Positions 25,010-34,770 are shown, numbered from the stretch's first letter. The stretch is DNA of 64,000 nt from Shouchella clausii (GCF_001598215.1 NZ_BCXJ01000007.1:62001-126000); one strand, 5' to 3'. Translations and numbers: made by a program. The notes: a model not told the origin generated them from the letters alone.

Positions 25010-25045
25010 AGCACCCTCGCTACTCATCCAGCGAGGGTGCTTTTC
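25010..25045 (+). terminator. Terminator (inverted copy of 22972)
   Basis: AGCACCCTCGC/GCGAGGGTGCT with loop TACTCATCCA; its loop is the reverse complement of the loop at 22972. Confidence 0.75.
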
Positions 25046-25082
25046 TGATATTCATCTCCTCACATCATTGGCGAAACGCACA

Positions 25083-26090
25083 TCAACCCTTTATTTTCGC
25101 AATAATGTTAAGTAATTCTTTTATATCATCGTTTTGCAATAAAGGTTCTTCCTCTTCGGTTTTCACTTCTTTCACACTCACATCTAATTCAAACCGACCG
25201 CCTGTGGATTCGATTAAAGCAATAATTCCGTTTAGACGATTCGCCGCTTCTTTTGAAGACAACTCGCCGTGAAATTTGACCTTCACTCCATATTGGTCCA
25301 CTTCATGCTGATTTGGTTCTGGGTGGGGCGTAACCTCCTTCTGTTCTTCACGAACCTCATATCGTTCATTTTCTTTCTCTTCAGTGCTAATCGCAACTGC
25401 CTGCGGCTTATGACCGTCTTCATCTTTTGTATTTGTTTTTTTGCTTTCTACCTCTTTGTCTTTTAAATATTCCTTTGCTCTTCTGGTGTAATTATGCCAA
25501 TAACTTCGATCTTTCCCAAAATGTTTGGCTAATGCGGTTGCAGTAACTCCATCTTGAACCCAAGCCAACATAATATCCATTTTGTCTTTGGACCTTGTGT
25601 TTACCCATTGCTCCTGTGAGGGAAAGTTTTTATAACTCACTTTATAATGATTCAGCTGTTCTTCTGTTAATGGTTTAGCAGTAGCTGCAGCTTTTCTTGC
25701 CTTTGCCGCATTGCTCATTTCAATGACTCCCTTCATTTTTGACTTTCCTGCAAAGCCGTCTATATTTATGTTATGCTTCTTGGATTCTTTGAAAAGATTA
25801 ATCTTATTCCAACGCGGGAATCCACAAATCTCATCAAGGGTGTATGTGTCTCTCCACTTCAACAATAACTCTTTTTGGTCATCGCTATTAAGTTCTAGAT
25901 ACTCTGACCTTGAAAAAACACTATCTAAGTCTGGTTTTTGAGAGTGCATATATCGATCAACTTTGTCCTTCGGTAATAAATCGTACGCACTAATCATTTT
26001 CCCCTTTGACCGATACTTTCCGTGGGCGTTTCTTTTTTTACTATAAGCATCTTGATTCAGCATTCTTTCGATTTCACGTGAGGATTCCAT
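25083..26090 (-). CDS. Tandem helix-turn-helix-like protein
   Basis: 335 residues. Two related segments, near residues 40-110 (LLPKDKVDRYMHS ... WRDTYTLDEIC) and 140-215 (LTEEQLNHYKVSY ... WVQDGVTATALAKHFG), both end in an HTH-like helix pair, so an internal duplication is likely. A charged linker and a beta-rich C-terminus follow. AGGAGGG lies 12 bases before the ATG. It is the last gene of the minus-strand defence-like block and may be its regulator. Confidence 0.6.
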   Translation of the reverse strand: MESSREIERMLNQDAYSKKRNAHGKYRSKGKMISAYDLLPKDKVDRYMHSQKPDLDSVFSRSEYLELNSDDQKELLLKWRDTYTLDEICGFPRWNKINLFKESKKHNINIDGFAGKSKMKGVIEMSNAAKARKAAATAKPLTEEQLNHYKVSYKNFPSQEQWVNTRSKDKMDIMLAWVQDGVTATALAKHFGKDRSYWHNYTRRAKEYLKDKEVESKKTNTKDEDGHKPQAVAISTEEKENERYEVREEQKEVTPHPEPNQHEVDQYGVKVKFHGELSSKEAANRLNGIIALIESTGGRFELDVSVKEVKTEEEEPLLQNDDIKELLNIIAKIKG

Positions 26091-26179
26091 AACTTTTTTC
26101 TACCCTCCTATTTACCCCATTATATATAATGACTAAGTGATATGATCCAATCGGAAATATGAGCGCTTAACCATTTATA

Positions 26180-27335
26180 TTACACCTCTCCAATATCAAA
26201 CCTTCTTCTCAAGATGCAATAATGAATCAAGTTGAGATAAAATTTATCAAGTTTTTTTACTGGATAAATTGGCCCAAATATTTCAGGGATATATCCAATA
26301 AGTAACCCTTTCTCAGTAAATAATGAATCATGAAAATAAGCCTTGATTGATTCTAGAGTTCTTTTATTTCTACCACCCCTCGAACCATCGTGATACACCT
26401 CAAAGCACTTTAAGTCTGCATTATACTCGGTGAACCTATCGAGATTTAATTGAATAATGTTATTTTTATACTGTGTTTCTGGATTCTCCATAAAAACAAT
26501 TAAGTATGTTTTGTCATTACTTCCTGCTTGAATAGAGAACCCTAGCGTCACTAAACCCAAACAATCGTCTTTAACATATACAATTCGATTAATGGAGCAC
26601 CAACTACCCGAGCTTCGATTCCTGGCTTTAATTTCCTCCACGATTTCGTTGTCTTCAATTCCAACACCCTCTAAATCGCTAAACATAAAATGATTTTCTT
26701 CATCGAATAAACTTTTATACAGAATAGAAGCTAAGAATGCCACATCATCGCTTGAACGTGGACTAAGATGTCCGTTCTCTTCTAAATGTTCATATAGCTC
26801 CAATTCATCCTCCGGAAATGGCTTGACCATTTTTCTTTTAATGTTCTTTATAGGTCGCTCATTTTTGCTTAAAGTGGAAAAGGTGAATTTTCCACCTCTT
26901 CTTTTAGATTTATTCTTAACGATCCTGTATCGAATGAATTCTTCCCTATTACAGATAACAAAATTGGCGCATCCGAGTTCCTTACAATAATTTTCAGCTT
27001 GTCTTCTTACCTCATAGTTCAATGGGGTGTCATCTCTTTTACACTCAATAACCAACAAAGGCTTTTTATTTTTATGACTGCTGTTATAAACAACAATATC
27101 TGGCCTACCCCACTATTCAATCGAACTTCTTTCTCAATATTTTTTTAGGTACCCCTGCTTTCATATGTAGATAGTTTATCATTTTAAGTCTGACAAACTC
27201 TTCCGGAGCATTTTTATATATAGATTTTCCCCTAGAATTAAGTCTGAGTGGATCTATGTAATACTCGTCGAGAGAAATATTTTTTTCATATTCAGAGCCA
27301 AAAATCATCTTATCCCTCCAAAAACACAATTTCAC
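26180..27335 (-). pseudogene. Broken HsdR-N-like/PD-(D/E)xK nuclease-type gene
   Basis: Two open pieces, 27117-27335 and 26180-27058, join into one protein if a missing base near 27117 and an in-frame TAG just after it are ignored. The join reads WGRPDIVVYN then KPLLVIECKRDD, the PD-x(n)-E-x-K nuclease signature of type I restriction N-terminal (HSDR_N) domains. The remainder resembles no known domain. Start ATG at 27335. Either a decayed nuclease or a sequence error; I favour decay because two lesions are needed. Confidence 0.6.
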
Positions 27336-27336
27336 T

Positions 27337-27909
27337 CTATTTGATCGATTTTGATTTTAAACTACCTTCTTTATTTGGTGAATGCAAGCCTGTTTTTTCT
27401 GTGACTGGTGGCAAATAATCGACATCTAGGAAAGTATGGGGAGGCTCTCCAAAATGCTTTTTGTATAGAGCCATCACCTTATTTACCAGGTAAGTTCGAC
27501 GTTGCTTCTGACCCTTGCTTGCGAAACAAGCCGAACATACACCGCTGTCGTTATCTTCTAAATCCATCATTGTTTCATTGATACCGAGGCGTTTTGCAAT
27601 GCATGCTCTATGCTGGCCATCAATAAAAGACACATGCCCGCAAGAACCCATAGAGGCCTGCATAGGCATCGCGCTTAGCTTGTTTTGATCTGTATAGTAA
27701 TTTGCATTAATCAGGCTTTCAGCAAGCTCTCTGCATTTGCCAACAGAACCATCTCTAAATTTGTTCCCTTCTCTTGCTGATACGATAGAGGCCTGCTCAT
27801 CGGTCAGGTCCAGGGAGCATTGCCCTGTTCTTACGGCATAACAGTCATAACCACTTAGTCTAAAGCAGTATACCTGTTTGGTTGGATCAACTTTTTGAAA
27901 CAATCCCAT
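27337..27909 (-). CDS. DGQHR/ParB-like protein
   Basis: 190 residues. The core HVSFIDGQHRACIAKRLGI is the DGQHR signature of ParB/sulfiredoxin-fold proteins, including DndB-like DNA-modification proteins. The central CSACF plus other cysteines could bind a metal. GGGGTGA precedes the ATG. It sits between the broken nuclease and the HEPN-motif gene with short gaps and is probably co-transcribed. Function unproven. Confidence 0.6.
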   Translation of the reverse strand: MGLFQKVDPTKQVYCFRLSGYDCYAVRTGQCSLDLTDEQASIVSAREGNKFRDGSVGKCRELAESLINANYYTDQNKLSAMPMQASMGSCGHVSFIDGQHRACIAKRLGINETMMDLEDNDSGVCSACFASKGQKQRRTYLVNKVMALYKKHFGEPPHTFLDVDYLPPVTEKTGLHSPNKEGSLKSKSIK

Positions 27910-27968
27910 TCAAGTCACCCCATTTTCTGATTAGAGTGTGTTTATAACCTAAGACATCTTTTTCAACA

Positions 27969-29051
27969 TCAACCCTTATTAAAAAGATAGTCCGCTACTT
28001 CATAGTCTTCGCCCTGACAAACAACTATACCGGACTCATTGATTGCGTAAAACCCAGCTATTTTCGTACGCCTCACAGCAAAATTGCCGATCTTACTCTC
28101 CCTGCCTTTCTTGATGCGTTTTATACGATTTAATACCTTCAGCTTTTGCTTTGCTTTATGGATATCAGCCTCTTCAAGGTTATCCACGCCGTGCAAGATC
28201 GCATCCAGCATCAATATAATCTTCAAAGAAACCTCTTTTTTTGCGAAAAAATCAGGCAAGGCAGCTCCATGGGCAATTGCATGCCTGTTTGTTTCATACC
28301 GTGTTTGTTCTCCATGGCGAAAATCGCCATTTAAGATTTGATCAAGATAAAACTTTTTAGCATTTTTTTCGAAGTCGAGCCAATTTTTGTCGTCGGAAAA
28401 TAAATTATTGACCAACAGCTTTAGTTGGGATGTGTTTAGTTTTTCTTTATGATCAAAACTCTGAGCGACTACGCCTTCCAATTGGGTCAGCAATGAAGGG
28501 ACGGTTAAAGCGTACAACCCCCAATTATGGGCAGTTAACGCCTGTCTTGTAAGCTGCGTTCTTCCTTTTAACGCGCTGCTTCTCTCCCAGGAGTGCTTTA
28601 ACATATCAATCACTTGTGGCCTGAATAGTTTTTCTGTCATCATATAATCGACCTTACTTACAAGGACTTCAAGTGTCTCAGAATCTTTTTCGAGGTACTC
28701 GCCGAACGCTGAACCTAACTCCCTCCCTTCTCGTATGTCTACTGAAAGCGTAGGAGGGTAGCCTGCTCTAAGCAAGATCTCTGAGAAGTTTTTAATTTCT
28801 TTATTGGATCTCTCGACCGACTCCTTTATACCATCCAGGCTCGGGATTAATTGAACGATTGGCACGCTCGTTATCTGTTTAACATTTTCCATGACGGTCG
28901 CGGCAGCCATCGTCCGTTTGACAGTTCTCATTAATTGTTGAACCCCATCAGGGACAGCAAGATTAGAAATTCTACTCAATTGTGCATCTCTTATCGCTCT
29001 CTGCAAGCCAAGTAACTGATTAATATGGTCGGTCATACCAAACGGCTTCAT
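27969..29051 (-). CDS. HEPN-motif protein, possible ribonuclease
   Basis: 360 residues, helical. Near residue 260 the segment TRYETNRHAIAHGAALPDFF contains R-x4-H (RHAIAH), the active-site motif of HEPN RNases, inside a helix-turn-helix context typical of the fold. The N-terminal 200 residues are unrecognised helices and the C-terminus is a basic beta-rich tail. Sandwiched between a DGQHR protein and a PD-(D/E)xK protein, it is a good candidate effector of a defence module. Confidence 0.6.
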   Translation of the reverse strand: MKPFGMTDHINQLLGLQRAIRDAQLSRISNLAVPDGVQQLMRTVKRTMAAATVMENVKQITSVPIVQLIPSLDGIKESVERSNKEIKNFSEILLRAGYPPTLSVDIREGRELGSAFGEYLEKDSETLEVLVSKVDYMMTEKLFRPQVIDMLKHSWERSSALKGRTQLTRQALTAHNWGLYALTVPSLLTQLEGVVAQSFDHKEKLNTSQLKLLVNNLFSDDKNWLDFEKNAKKFYLDQILNGDFRHGEQTRYETNRHAIAHGAALPDFFAKKEVSLKIILMLDAILHGVDNLEEADIHKAKQKLKVLNRIKRIKKGRESKIGNFAVRRTKIAGFYAINESGIVVCQGEDYEVADYLFNKG

Positions 29052-29128
29052 TCAATTCCCACCTTCAGACAAGCCGATCTTTTATGCTCTCTTTGTGGCT
29101 CGTTTAGTGATACGTGCTTATAGACATA

Positions 29129-30370
29129 TCAAATCTTCGGTATATGGTAAAGCATCAAAGCAAGCTCAAATTTCTTATCGCTATCGTTTGGAAAACTAAA
29201 TAAATAATTCAACCAGGTTTCATCACGTTGTTCCAATTTTTTGATGTAGCTGCTGTGTTCTTTTATCGACTCAGTGGCTGTATTTAATACATTTGAGAAG
29301 TCTTTGTTCTCAACAAACATAATAATAGCCACCTTGGAATCACGCCAGGTCAAATAGCCGAGCAATTGATCGATGGTTTTTTGAAAAGACGATTTCCCTC
29401 TCCAAAACTTACACTCTGCAACAAATACATTTGAACCTTTATACCTTAACAAAATATCAGTCTTTCCCGTTCTATTAAACGTCTCACCCGTGGCGCTCCC
29501 CTCAAATTGAGGTTCTAGCAGCATTAAAAAATGATCTCTGAGATGTTCTTCTGCTTTAGAGCTATAAACAGAAGGCTTCCTTTCAAACTCTTTCCCCATG
29601 TCATTAATCATTTTTAAGATACTGAAATAAGTCACTTTACTTAATGTTGGTTCAGGTATTGCGGGTTTTCCTGGTTGTATTTTCGGCTCGATGGGTATTT
29701 TCTTTTTCATTTCTTTAGATGGGATTGTGAACGTCTCAGGTACATTTTTTGCCTGTTTGATTGGGATAATTAGCGTTTGTTCAACTTCTTTCGTTTTCAA
29801 TATTTCCGACTTTCTTTTTTCAAAAATTGATTTTACTGTTTTATGTAGGTTTTCGTTGAATTCATCAATGTCCTTATTTAGCCTTTCAGAGTACAGCTTT
29901 AGTTGATTTTGAATATTTTTAATCCCTTGATTGATATTCTCGACGTCGTTTTTGAATTGTACAAATCGCTTTTTTAGATTGTTGCTTTGAATTGCTAAAA
30001 CAGGCGGACTGAAATCATATGTTGAGGGTTGCAGATCAAACAACTTTGGATCGTTCGTAAAAGGCCAAGAAATATAGTATACATTTTTTCGAAAGGATCC
30101 ATTTTCAGTCGTAATATAAAAACCATTAGGAAAATCTTTACCAGCGATCTCCTCCTCTTTTCTATCGTATACAGCCTTTTCTATGATTACATTCACATTC
30201 TCTATTTTAAAACATTCAAATAGATAATCCACATATTGGGCCTCATCCACCCCCAGGATAAGATCCTCTGATTTCGTGACTATTAAATCCTGAATGTCTT
30301 CTTCAAGCTTTCTCTTAAAGTCAAAAAATGAGCGTTTACTAAATAGCGCCCTCTCATTGCTATATACCAT
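29129..30370 (-). CDS. PD-(D/E)xK nuclease-like protein
   Basis: 413 residues. N-terminal half with long coiled coil (residues about 130-200), a proline-rich hinge (PIEPKIQPGKPAIPEP), then a C-terminal restriction-like domain: GKTDILLRYKG and VFVAECKFWRG give the D...ExK catalytic residues, followed by a QLLGYLTWRDSKVAIIMFVE segment. AAAGGAGTG precedes the ATG. First gene of the minus-strand defence-like block. Confidence 0.7.
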   Translation of the reverse strand: MVYSNERALFSKRSFFDFKRKLEEDIQDLIVTKSEDLILGVDEAQYVDYLFECFKIENVNVIIEKAVYDRKEEEIAGKDFPNGFYITTENGSFRKNVYYISWPFTNDPKLFDLQPSTYDFSPPVLAIQSNNLKKRFVQFKNDVENINQGIKNIQNQLKLYSERLNKDIDEFNENLHKTVKSIFEKRKSEILKTKEVEQTLIIPIKQAKNVPETFTIPSKEMKKKIPIEPKIQPGKPAIPEPTLSKVTYFSILKMINDMGKEFERKPSVYSSKAEEHLRDHFLMLLEPQFEGSATGETFNRTGKTDILLRYKGSNVFVAECKFWRGKSSFQKTIDQLLGYLTWRDSKVAIIMFVENKDFSNVLNTATESIKEHSSYIKKLEQRDETWLNYLFSFPNDSDKKFELALMLYHIPKI

Positions 30371-30473
30371 TTAACTTGCCACTCCTTTTAACATAGTCTT
30401 ACCCCGCCAGTCGAATTAAGGGCTTCCCTCGAACTCCGCTTTTTAAGAATTTGCTTCCAAAAGGTTGAATTGG

Positions 30474-30546
30474 GGCTGTATCGGGTATAGACTTATACTC
30501 AATACAGCATGATATAAACTTATCCTGTGCGCCAACACAGGATAAG
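30474..30546. terminator. Two strong hairpins behind the toxin-like peptide
   Basis: GCTGTAT..ATACAGC at 30474-30508 and CTTATCCTGTG/CACAGGATAAG (11 bp) at 30519-30546. Neither has a long T run on either strand. They resemble the structured 3' end of type I toxin mRNAs. Nothing convincing is encoded at 30371-30597. Confidence 0.45.
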
Positions 30547-30597
30547 CGGATTCTGTCTTTTTGTGTATTGGGACAGTATAGCTCTTGGGCTTTACGC

Positions 30598-30699
30598 TCA
30601 GGAGTTTTTTTTCTGTAATTCATTCATCCCTAGAACTAGCATACCTGCAAAAGACATAGCTGAAAATACAAGCTGAATCAATTGAATGGTTTCTATCAT
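30598..30699 (-). CDS. Holin-like type I toxin peptide (TxpA/BsrG-like)
   Basis: 33 residues: METIQLIQLV-type start (M-I-E-T-I-Q-L), one hydrophobic helix (VFSAMSFAGMLVLGM), and a final KK. This is the pattern of the Hol_Tox/TxpA-BsrG membrane toxins of Bacillus type I systems. GGGGGTGA precedes the ATG, and an extended -10 (TGCTATAAA) lies upstream. An antisense antitoxin RNA would be expected on the plus strand, but I cannot point to its promoter. Confidence 0.5.
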   Translation of the reverse strand: MIETIQLIQLVFSAMSFAGMLVLGMNELQKKNS

Positions 30700-30789
30700 T
30701 TGCTCACCCCCTTGACTTAATATATCTTTTTTATAGCATCGCTTAAACGCAGCTTTTGCGTCGCTTGTAGGTTTAAAAACGTTTTGCAA

Positions 30790-31461
30790 GTTTCAACCAA
30801 TTACATTGTTTTGTATACCACATATGGTAGGTGATAAACGATAATTAATCAATATTTTGATTAATCCCCAACTTGTGCACAATTAGCACAAAGGCTCGTC
30901 TGTAAAGGAAAAGACTTGTGGATATTTTCTCAAGTTTGTTTTTCTTTTGTTATTCAGCTCTATTTCTATTTTAACATCTGGATTATGGAGAATGTTAGTT
31001 CATGCAAACAACTTAAATAACTAAGTTACTCATTACCATAAACCATTATAAGAAAAGGAATAATGAACAAATTAAAGAATACATTAAGTAATAAAGTAAA
31101 TACTTTTGCGGAGAAAACCCTTTAAGGGTAAGAGGTTGAGAAATTTATATCAACAAAAATGCGCCCCGTATTCTTGCTTAACGGCATTCATCGTTTATTC
31201 CAAACGCCTCTCCATTATTCATACCAGGAAGTCACTAATAACGAGTAGAGGAAAAAAACTCACATCCAAAAATTAATAATTAACAGTAGTAAAATTTTCC
31301 AATTGGTTGGTTTATTCACCCCCAAAGTTTATGAATTTCCCCACTCAAAGAAAAAAACATGTTTATGTTCTAATACGTTTCATATCAGTAATAAAAAAAG
31401 GCATGACAAAACCCACTCGCCTAATGGCCAGTGTTTGCCAAAAATTTACATTATCTTTTTT
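30790..31461. other. Gene-free AT-rich region
   Basis: About 670 bases without a supported gene. It contains one near-match to a DnaA box (TGTGGATA at 30923) and the short repeat TTAATTAATC/ATTGATTAAT near 30845-30865. I see no strong promoter or terminator. Confidence 0.4.
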
Positions 31462-32988
31462 TTAAAAAGGGAATTCGAAGTCCACGCTCTCATCTTTTAC
31501 AGCAAATGAGTCCTCTTGCCTTGCAATTTTAATTTGAGAGGTTCCCGTTAAATGAATCGCTGAATCGTCCCAGAGCGATTTTCTAATGGTTTTTGCTTCA
31601 CGATCAGAAAGCAGCTTCAGTGAAGAAATGTGCTGGAGATGACGATTGAGCTGCTCCCATCTATCTTGCCCGCTGTTTATATTTAATAATGATAACGTTC
31701 GATCTACGGCTCTAGAAATAGACTCGTTTAGACCGTCCAAGACACGCTCAATTTCAGCGTTAAATACCTTCAGGTTATTTCTGATTGTATTTTTGGAACT
31801 ACTTTTGTTAATTAAATTATGTAAGACCTTATTGCGCTTTTCTATAAGTTCTTTTAAATGATTGTACTTTGATTTCCTATCTTGCTGTGTGATGCTATTA
31901 ACGACTTCGATTTGCTTTCTTATTTCTGCCGCTTCCTCTTTCATTTTTCGGAAATTGTCGTAGAGTAAATTCAGGTTGTTCTTGAAGAAGGTCTCTTTGG
32001 CCGCCATGTAGTTTTGCGCTAACTGTAGCCGTGCGCTTTCCTCTGAACTGAGAGTCGCAACGTAATCGGTCAGCTTATTGAGCATGATCCCTCTCAGTAG
32101 AGCAGATAGAGACTCTGGTGTTTGCTCATCCTTATCGCCCTTAGGCTTATTAAACTCTTGGAATAAGACGTTAAGAGACTCTACATAAATGCTTTTTAAC
32201 CCAGCAGATAGCTTCTCAAAGTGATCAAACGCTTTTTTTGCTTTAATCTCTTTGAACAGCGCGTTGAAAAAACCTTTTCCTGTTTTTAGAATCGCAGCGT
32301 AATAATCTGCCGTTAAATGAAAGTCAGAACCATTTTCAAAGGCGATTAGTTTGACCAGTTCGTATTCCGCTTCTGCACTAATGAATTCTTGGCTAACATC
32401 CGTGTCAAATATAAATTCCACGTAGGGTTGTTTGAGTTTATACACCACGCTAGTTTGAACGATATTCATAGTTTGATTGATTTCGTCTAGGGCTGAATGG
32501 ATTCGTTGCCTCGTCATAGCTCTAACTCCACTATTTAAGGTCTTGAATTTTATACGTTGCGTAGTGGATTGGTTTGAAGACATACCAAAAGCAGCCACTA
32601 GCAGCAATTTTTTTGCTGCAATACTGAGTGACTGAAATTCTTCGGTGTATAGAAACTTAAATTTTTTGGTATACTTTGCGTTCCCTTTTACATACTCAAG
32701 CTTTGAGAGCCCGAGATTCAACTTGTAGACATTTTCGCCGAATGTTGGCGCAGCCACTATAAACGGTTTGCGCCGCTCATCAGGCAGAACATCCTTTTGC
32801 TGACTAGACAGTTTACGGATAACTTGCTTCGCATATCTAGTTGTCGTATTGCATGCTTGGGCAATATCCTCGCAATCAATCACAACATTGCCGAGCCAAT
32901 CTTGATTGGCTACCAGGTACAAACAAATATCAAATTCTTTAGACGATACATGACTAAGCAAATACTTATAAATGTCATTGTAGATCAT
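31462..32988 (-). CDS. Large plasmid protein with N-terminal winged-helix segment
   Basis: 508 residues, linked to the replication region. Residues 1-80 look like a winged helix (FDICLYLVANQDW ... DIAQACNTTTRYAKQVIRKL), and a second similar segment follows around 115-190. The C-terminal 200 residues are long coiled-coil helices. It lies just downstream of the initiator gene on the same strand, with GGGGGAAA before the ATG. Likely DNA-binding; role in replication control or maintenance is inferred from position only. Confidence 0.65.
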   Translation of the reverse strand: MIYNDIYKYLLSHVSSKEFDICLYLVANQDWLGNVVIDCEDIAQACNTTTRYAKQVIRKLSSQQKDVLPDERRKPFIVAAPTFGENVYKLNLGLSKLEYVKGNAKYTKKFKFLYTEEFQSLSIAAKKLLLVAAFGMSSNQSTTQRIKFKTLNSGVRAMTRQRIHSALDEINQTMNIVQTSVVYKLKQPYVEFIFDTDVSQEFISAEAEYELVKLIAFENGSDFHLTADYYAAILKTGKGFFNALFKEIKAKKAFDHFEKLSAGLKSIYVESLNVLFQEFNKPKGDKDEQTPESLSALLRGIMLNKLTDYVATLSSEESARLQLAQNYMAAKETFFKNNLNLLYDNFRKMKEEAAEIRKQIEVVNSITQQDRKSKYNHLKELIEKRNKVLHNLINKSSSKNTIRNNLKVFNAEIERVLDGLNESISRAVDRTLSLLNINSGQDRWEQLNRHLQHISSLKLLSDREAKTIRKSLWDDSAIHLTGTSQIKIARQEDSFAVKDESVDFEFPF

Positions 32989-33077
32989 TGCGGTTTCCCC
33001 CTACCTGGTTGAAGGGAGATCGCAAATTGTCTAAATTTGGCTGATTATTGATCTTCATAGAAAGTTCTCCCTCACTC

Positions 33078-33106
33078 TTGAGTAATCGGGAAAACCCTGA
33101 TACAAT
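33078..33106 (+). promoter_or_regulatory. Plus-strand promoter of antisense RNA
   Basis: TTGAGT, 17-bp spacer, TACAAT; a strong sigma-A match in a region where all genes are on the other strand. Confidence 0.6.
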
Positions 33107-33112
33107 AGAAAA

Positions 33113-33270
33113 GTAATAACAACACCTATTTGAAAACAGACTGGTGCCTTGGTACGGTGCTTGTCTTTTAAAACTTGCACGCGTTGTAGATGTCTCCCCA
33201 GACATTTTATCTACGATTCCATTGTGCAGGATTTTCCTTAGAAGCTGAGCTGGTAACTCAGCTTTTTTTT
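33113..33270 (+). ncRNA. Candidate antisense RNA beside the initiator gene
   Basis: About 158 nt from the promoter at 33078 to an AGCTGAG/CTCAGCT terminator with eight T at 33243-33270. It folds into a GTAGAT/ATCTAC hairpin near 33184-33216 and others. It lies opposite the leader of the 508-aa gene and meets the initiator gene at its stop, so it is placed to control the former in cis. Confidence 0.55.
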
Positions 33271-34021
33271 ATTTTGAATGCACATGCGGTAATTGCTGTG
33301 CGCTTGAAACAATGTTGGATAAATTGGTGCTCACGACAAACGAAACACCAACTACTTTTCTTGATTCTTTGTATTCCTTGAGTTCAAACGTGATATCTGT
33401 TTTTGCGTCTAAATCCTTTTTTGCCCTTAGTATAACTTTTTCTTTAAGTTTAGAGTATAGTTGGTGGGTCCCTTCAGGGACGTTCAGTAATTCCCTGAAT
33501 TCGTCAATCGGATAATATCTGCTCTCTTTGTTTTCATATTGTTTTAACAGCTCGTACATCCTACCACTATACCTGCTCTTTAAAGCGAGCACATTTCTAA
33601 GTTTGAAAGAGGTACGCAGCATATGTTGGTTCAATTGCAGAAGATATGGTCTAAGCATTTCAGAGAATTCGAGTTCAACAATCCCCTTGCCCTTGTGATA
33701 GACGGCACTGGAGAGCCAGGACAATACGATTCGTCTATCCCCTTCGTTTATCGTCACTGTTTTGCCAACCAAACCCTCAATGGTATCTTCCACGACATTG
33801 TAAAAATTTTTGCTAGTGATACCGATTACTTTCGCAAACTCTTCTATTTTTATTTTTTGTCGGCGAAAATTGGTGTCTTTTTCATCAATAAACGACGCCA
33901 AGACCCAAATAATTCTCTTTTCTTGCATTGTTAGATCTTGGGGTGTTTCGATCAACTTGTTCGCTTGGTTAACCGTTTCTTCCGAAGAAATCGTGGGCAA
34001 TAATGAAAGTTGCTCATTCAT
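33269..34021 (-). CDS. Replication initiator, Rep_3 (RepB) family
   Basis: 250 residues of the Rep_3 family of iteron-binding theta-plasmid initiators. Typical segments: LTMQEKRIIWVLASFI in the first winged helix, LSWLSSAVYHKGKGIVELEF, and LKSRYSGRMYELLKQYENK in the second winged helix. It would bind the iterons immediately upstream to open the origin and also repress itself. GTGAGGT precedes the ATG. Confidence 0.88.
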   Translation of the reverse strand: MNEQLSLLPTISSEETVNQANKLIETPQDLTMQEKRIIWVLASFIDEKDTNFRRQKIKIEEFAKVIGITSKNFYNVVEDTIEGLVGKTVTINEGDRRIVLSWLSSAVYHKGKGIVELEFSEMLRPYLLQLNQHMLRTSFKLRNVLALKSRYSGRMYELLKQYENKESRYYPIDEFRELLNVPEGTHQLYSKLKEKVILRAKKDLDAKTDITFELKEYKESRKVVGVSFVVSTNLSNIVSSAQQLPHVHSK

Positions 34022-34063
34022 ATTTCTACCTCACTTGTTATTCATTCTAATATAATGTTTAGA

Positions 34064-34770
34064 AGATACGCCACTCCTGAAAAAGGGACATTTCGTGATT
34101 TTAATAGAAAATCCAGTACTGCCAACAGTTTGCGCTCCATAAAAAATCAAAATAAAAATTAAATGCCCCTTCTATAGGAGTGAAATGTCCCTTTTAGTGG
34201 AGTCAACTATCCCTTTTACAGGAGTGCAATTTAAAGCAATAACCAAATGCCCCTTTTATAGGGGCTAACTGTCCCTTGTCCTTGCTAGTAATTGTAATAT
34301 AATACATAGTGATTGCGCCACTCCTGAAAAAGGGACATTTAACAAAAAGCAGAAAAAATCCAGTACTGCCAACGGTTTGCGCTCCATAAAAAATCAAAAT
34401 AAAAATTAAATGCCCCTTCTATAGGAGTGAAATGTCCCTTTTAGGGGAGTAACTGTCCCTTGTCCTTGCTAGTAATTGTAATATAATGCATAATGGTTGC
34501 GCCACTCCTGAAAAAGGGACATTTCGCGTTTTAACCCTAAAAAGCCAGTGTTATCAATACTTTTAGCCTCTTATAAACTTAAAATAAAATTTAACTATCC
34601 CCTTTTGAGGAGTGAAAGATCCCTTTTACGGGAGTCAAATTAAGCAAAACGATCTTTAAATGTCCCTTTTAGAGGAGTCTTGATTCATGTTGCGACTTCG
34701 CCCCTTTTTACGGAAGGCCGTATTTTTAAGGCTCTATCCTAAACATCCCTTTTACAGGAGTGAGGGATCC
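34064..34770. repeat. Iteron array, probable replication origin
   Basis: At least nine copies of a roughly 22-bp iteron with core TGTCCCTTTTAnAGGAGTG, in both orientations, often back to back (for example 34164-34230). A larger unit of about 120 bp, CCACTCCTGAAAAAGGGACA plus CCAGTACTGCCAAC and two iterons, occurs at 34070 and 34313 with a partial third copy at 34500. AT-rich DNA lies between the units. Directly upstream of the Rep_3 gene, this is the expected origin. Confidence 0.85.

Noticed and set aside
34203-34397. 64-aa minus-strand ORF inside the iterons
   Set aside because: It consists of repeat DNA and has no ribosome binding site.
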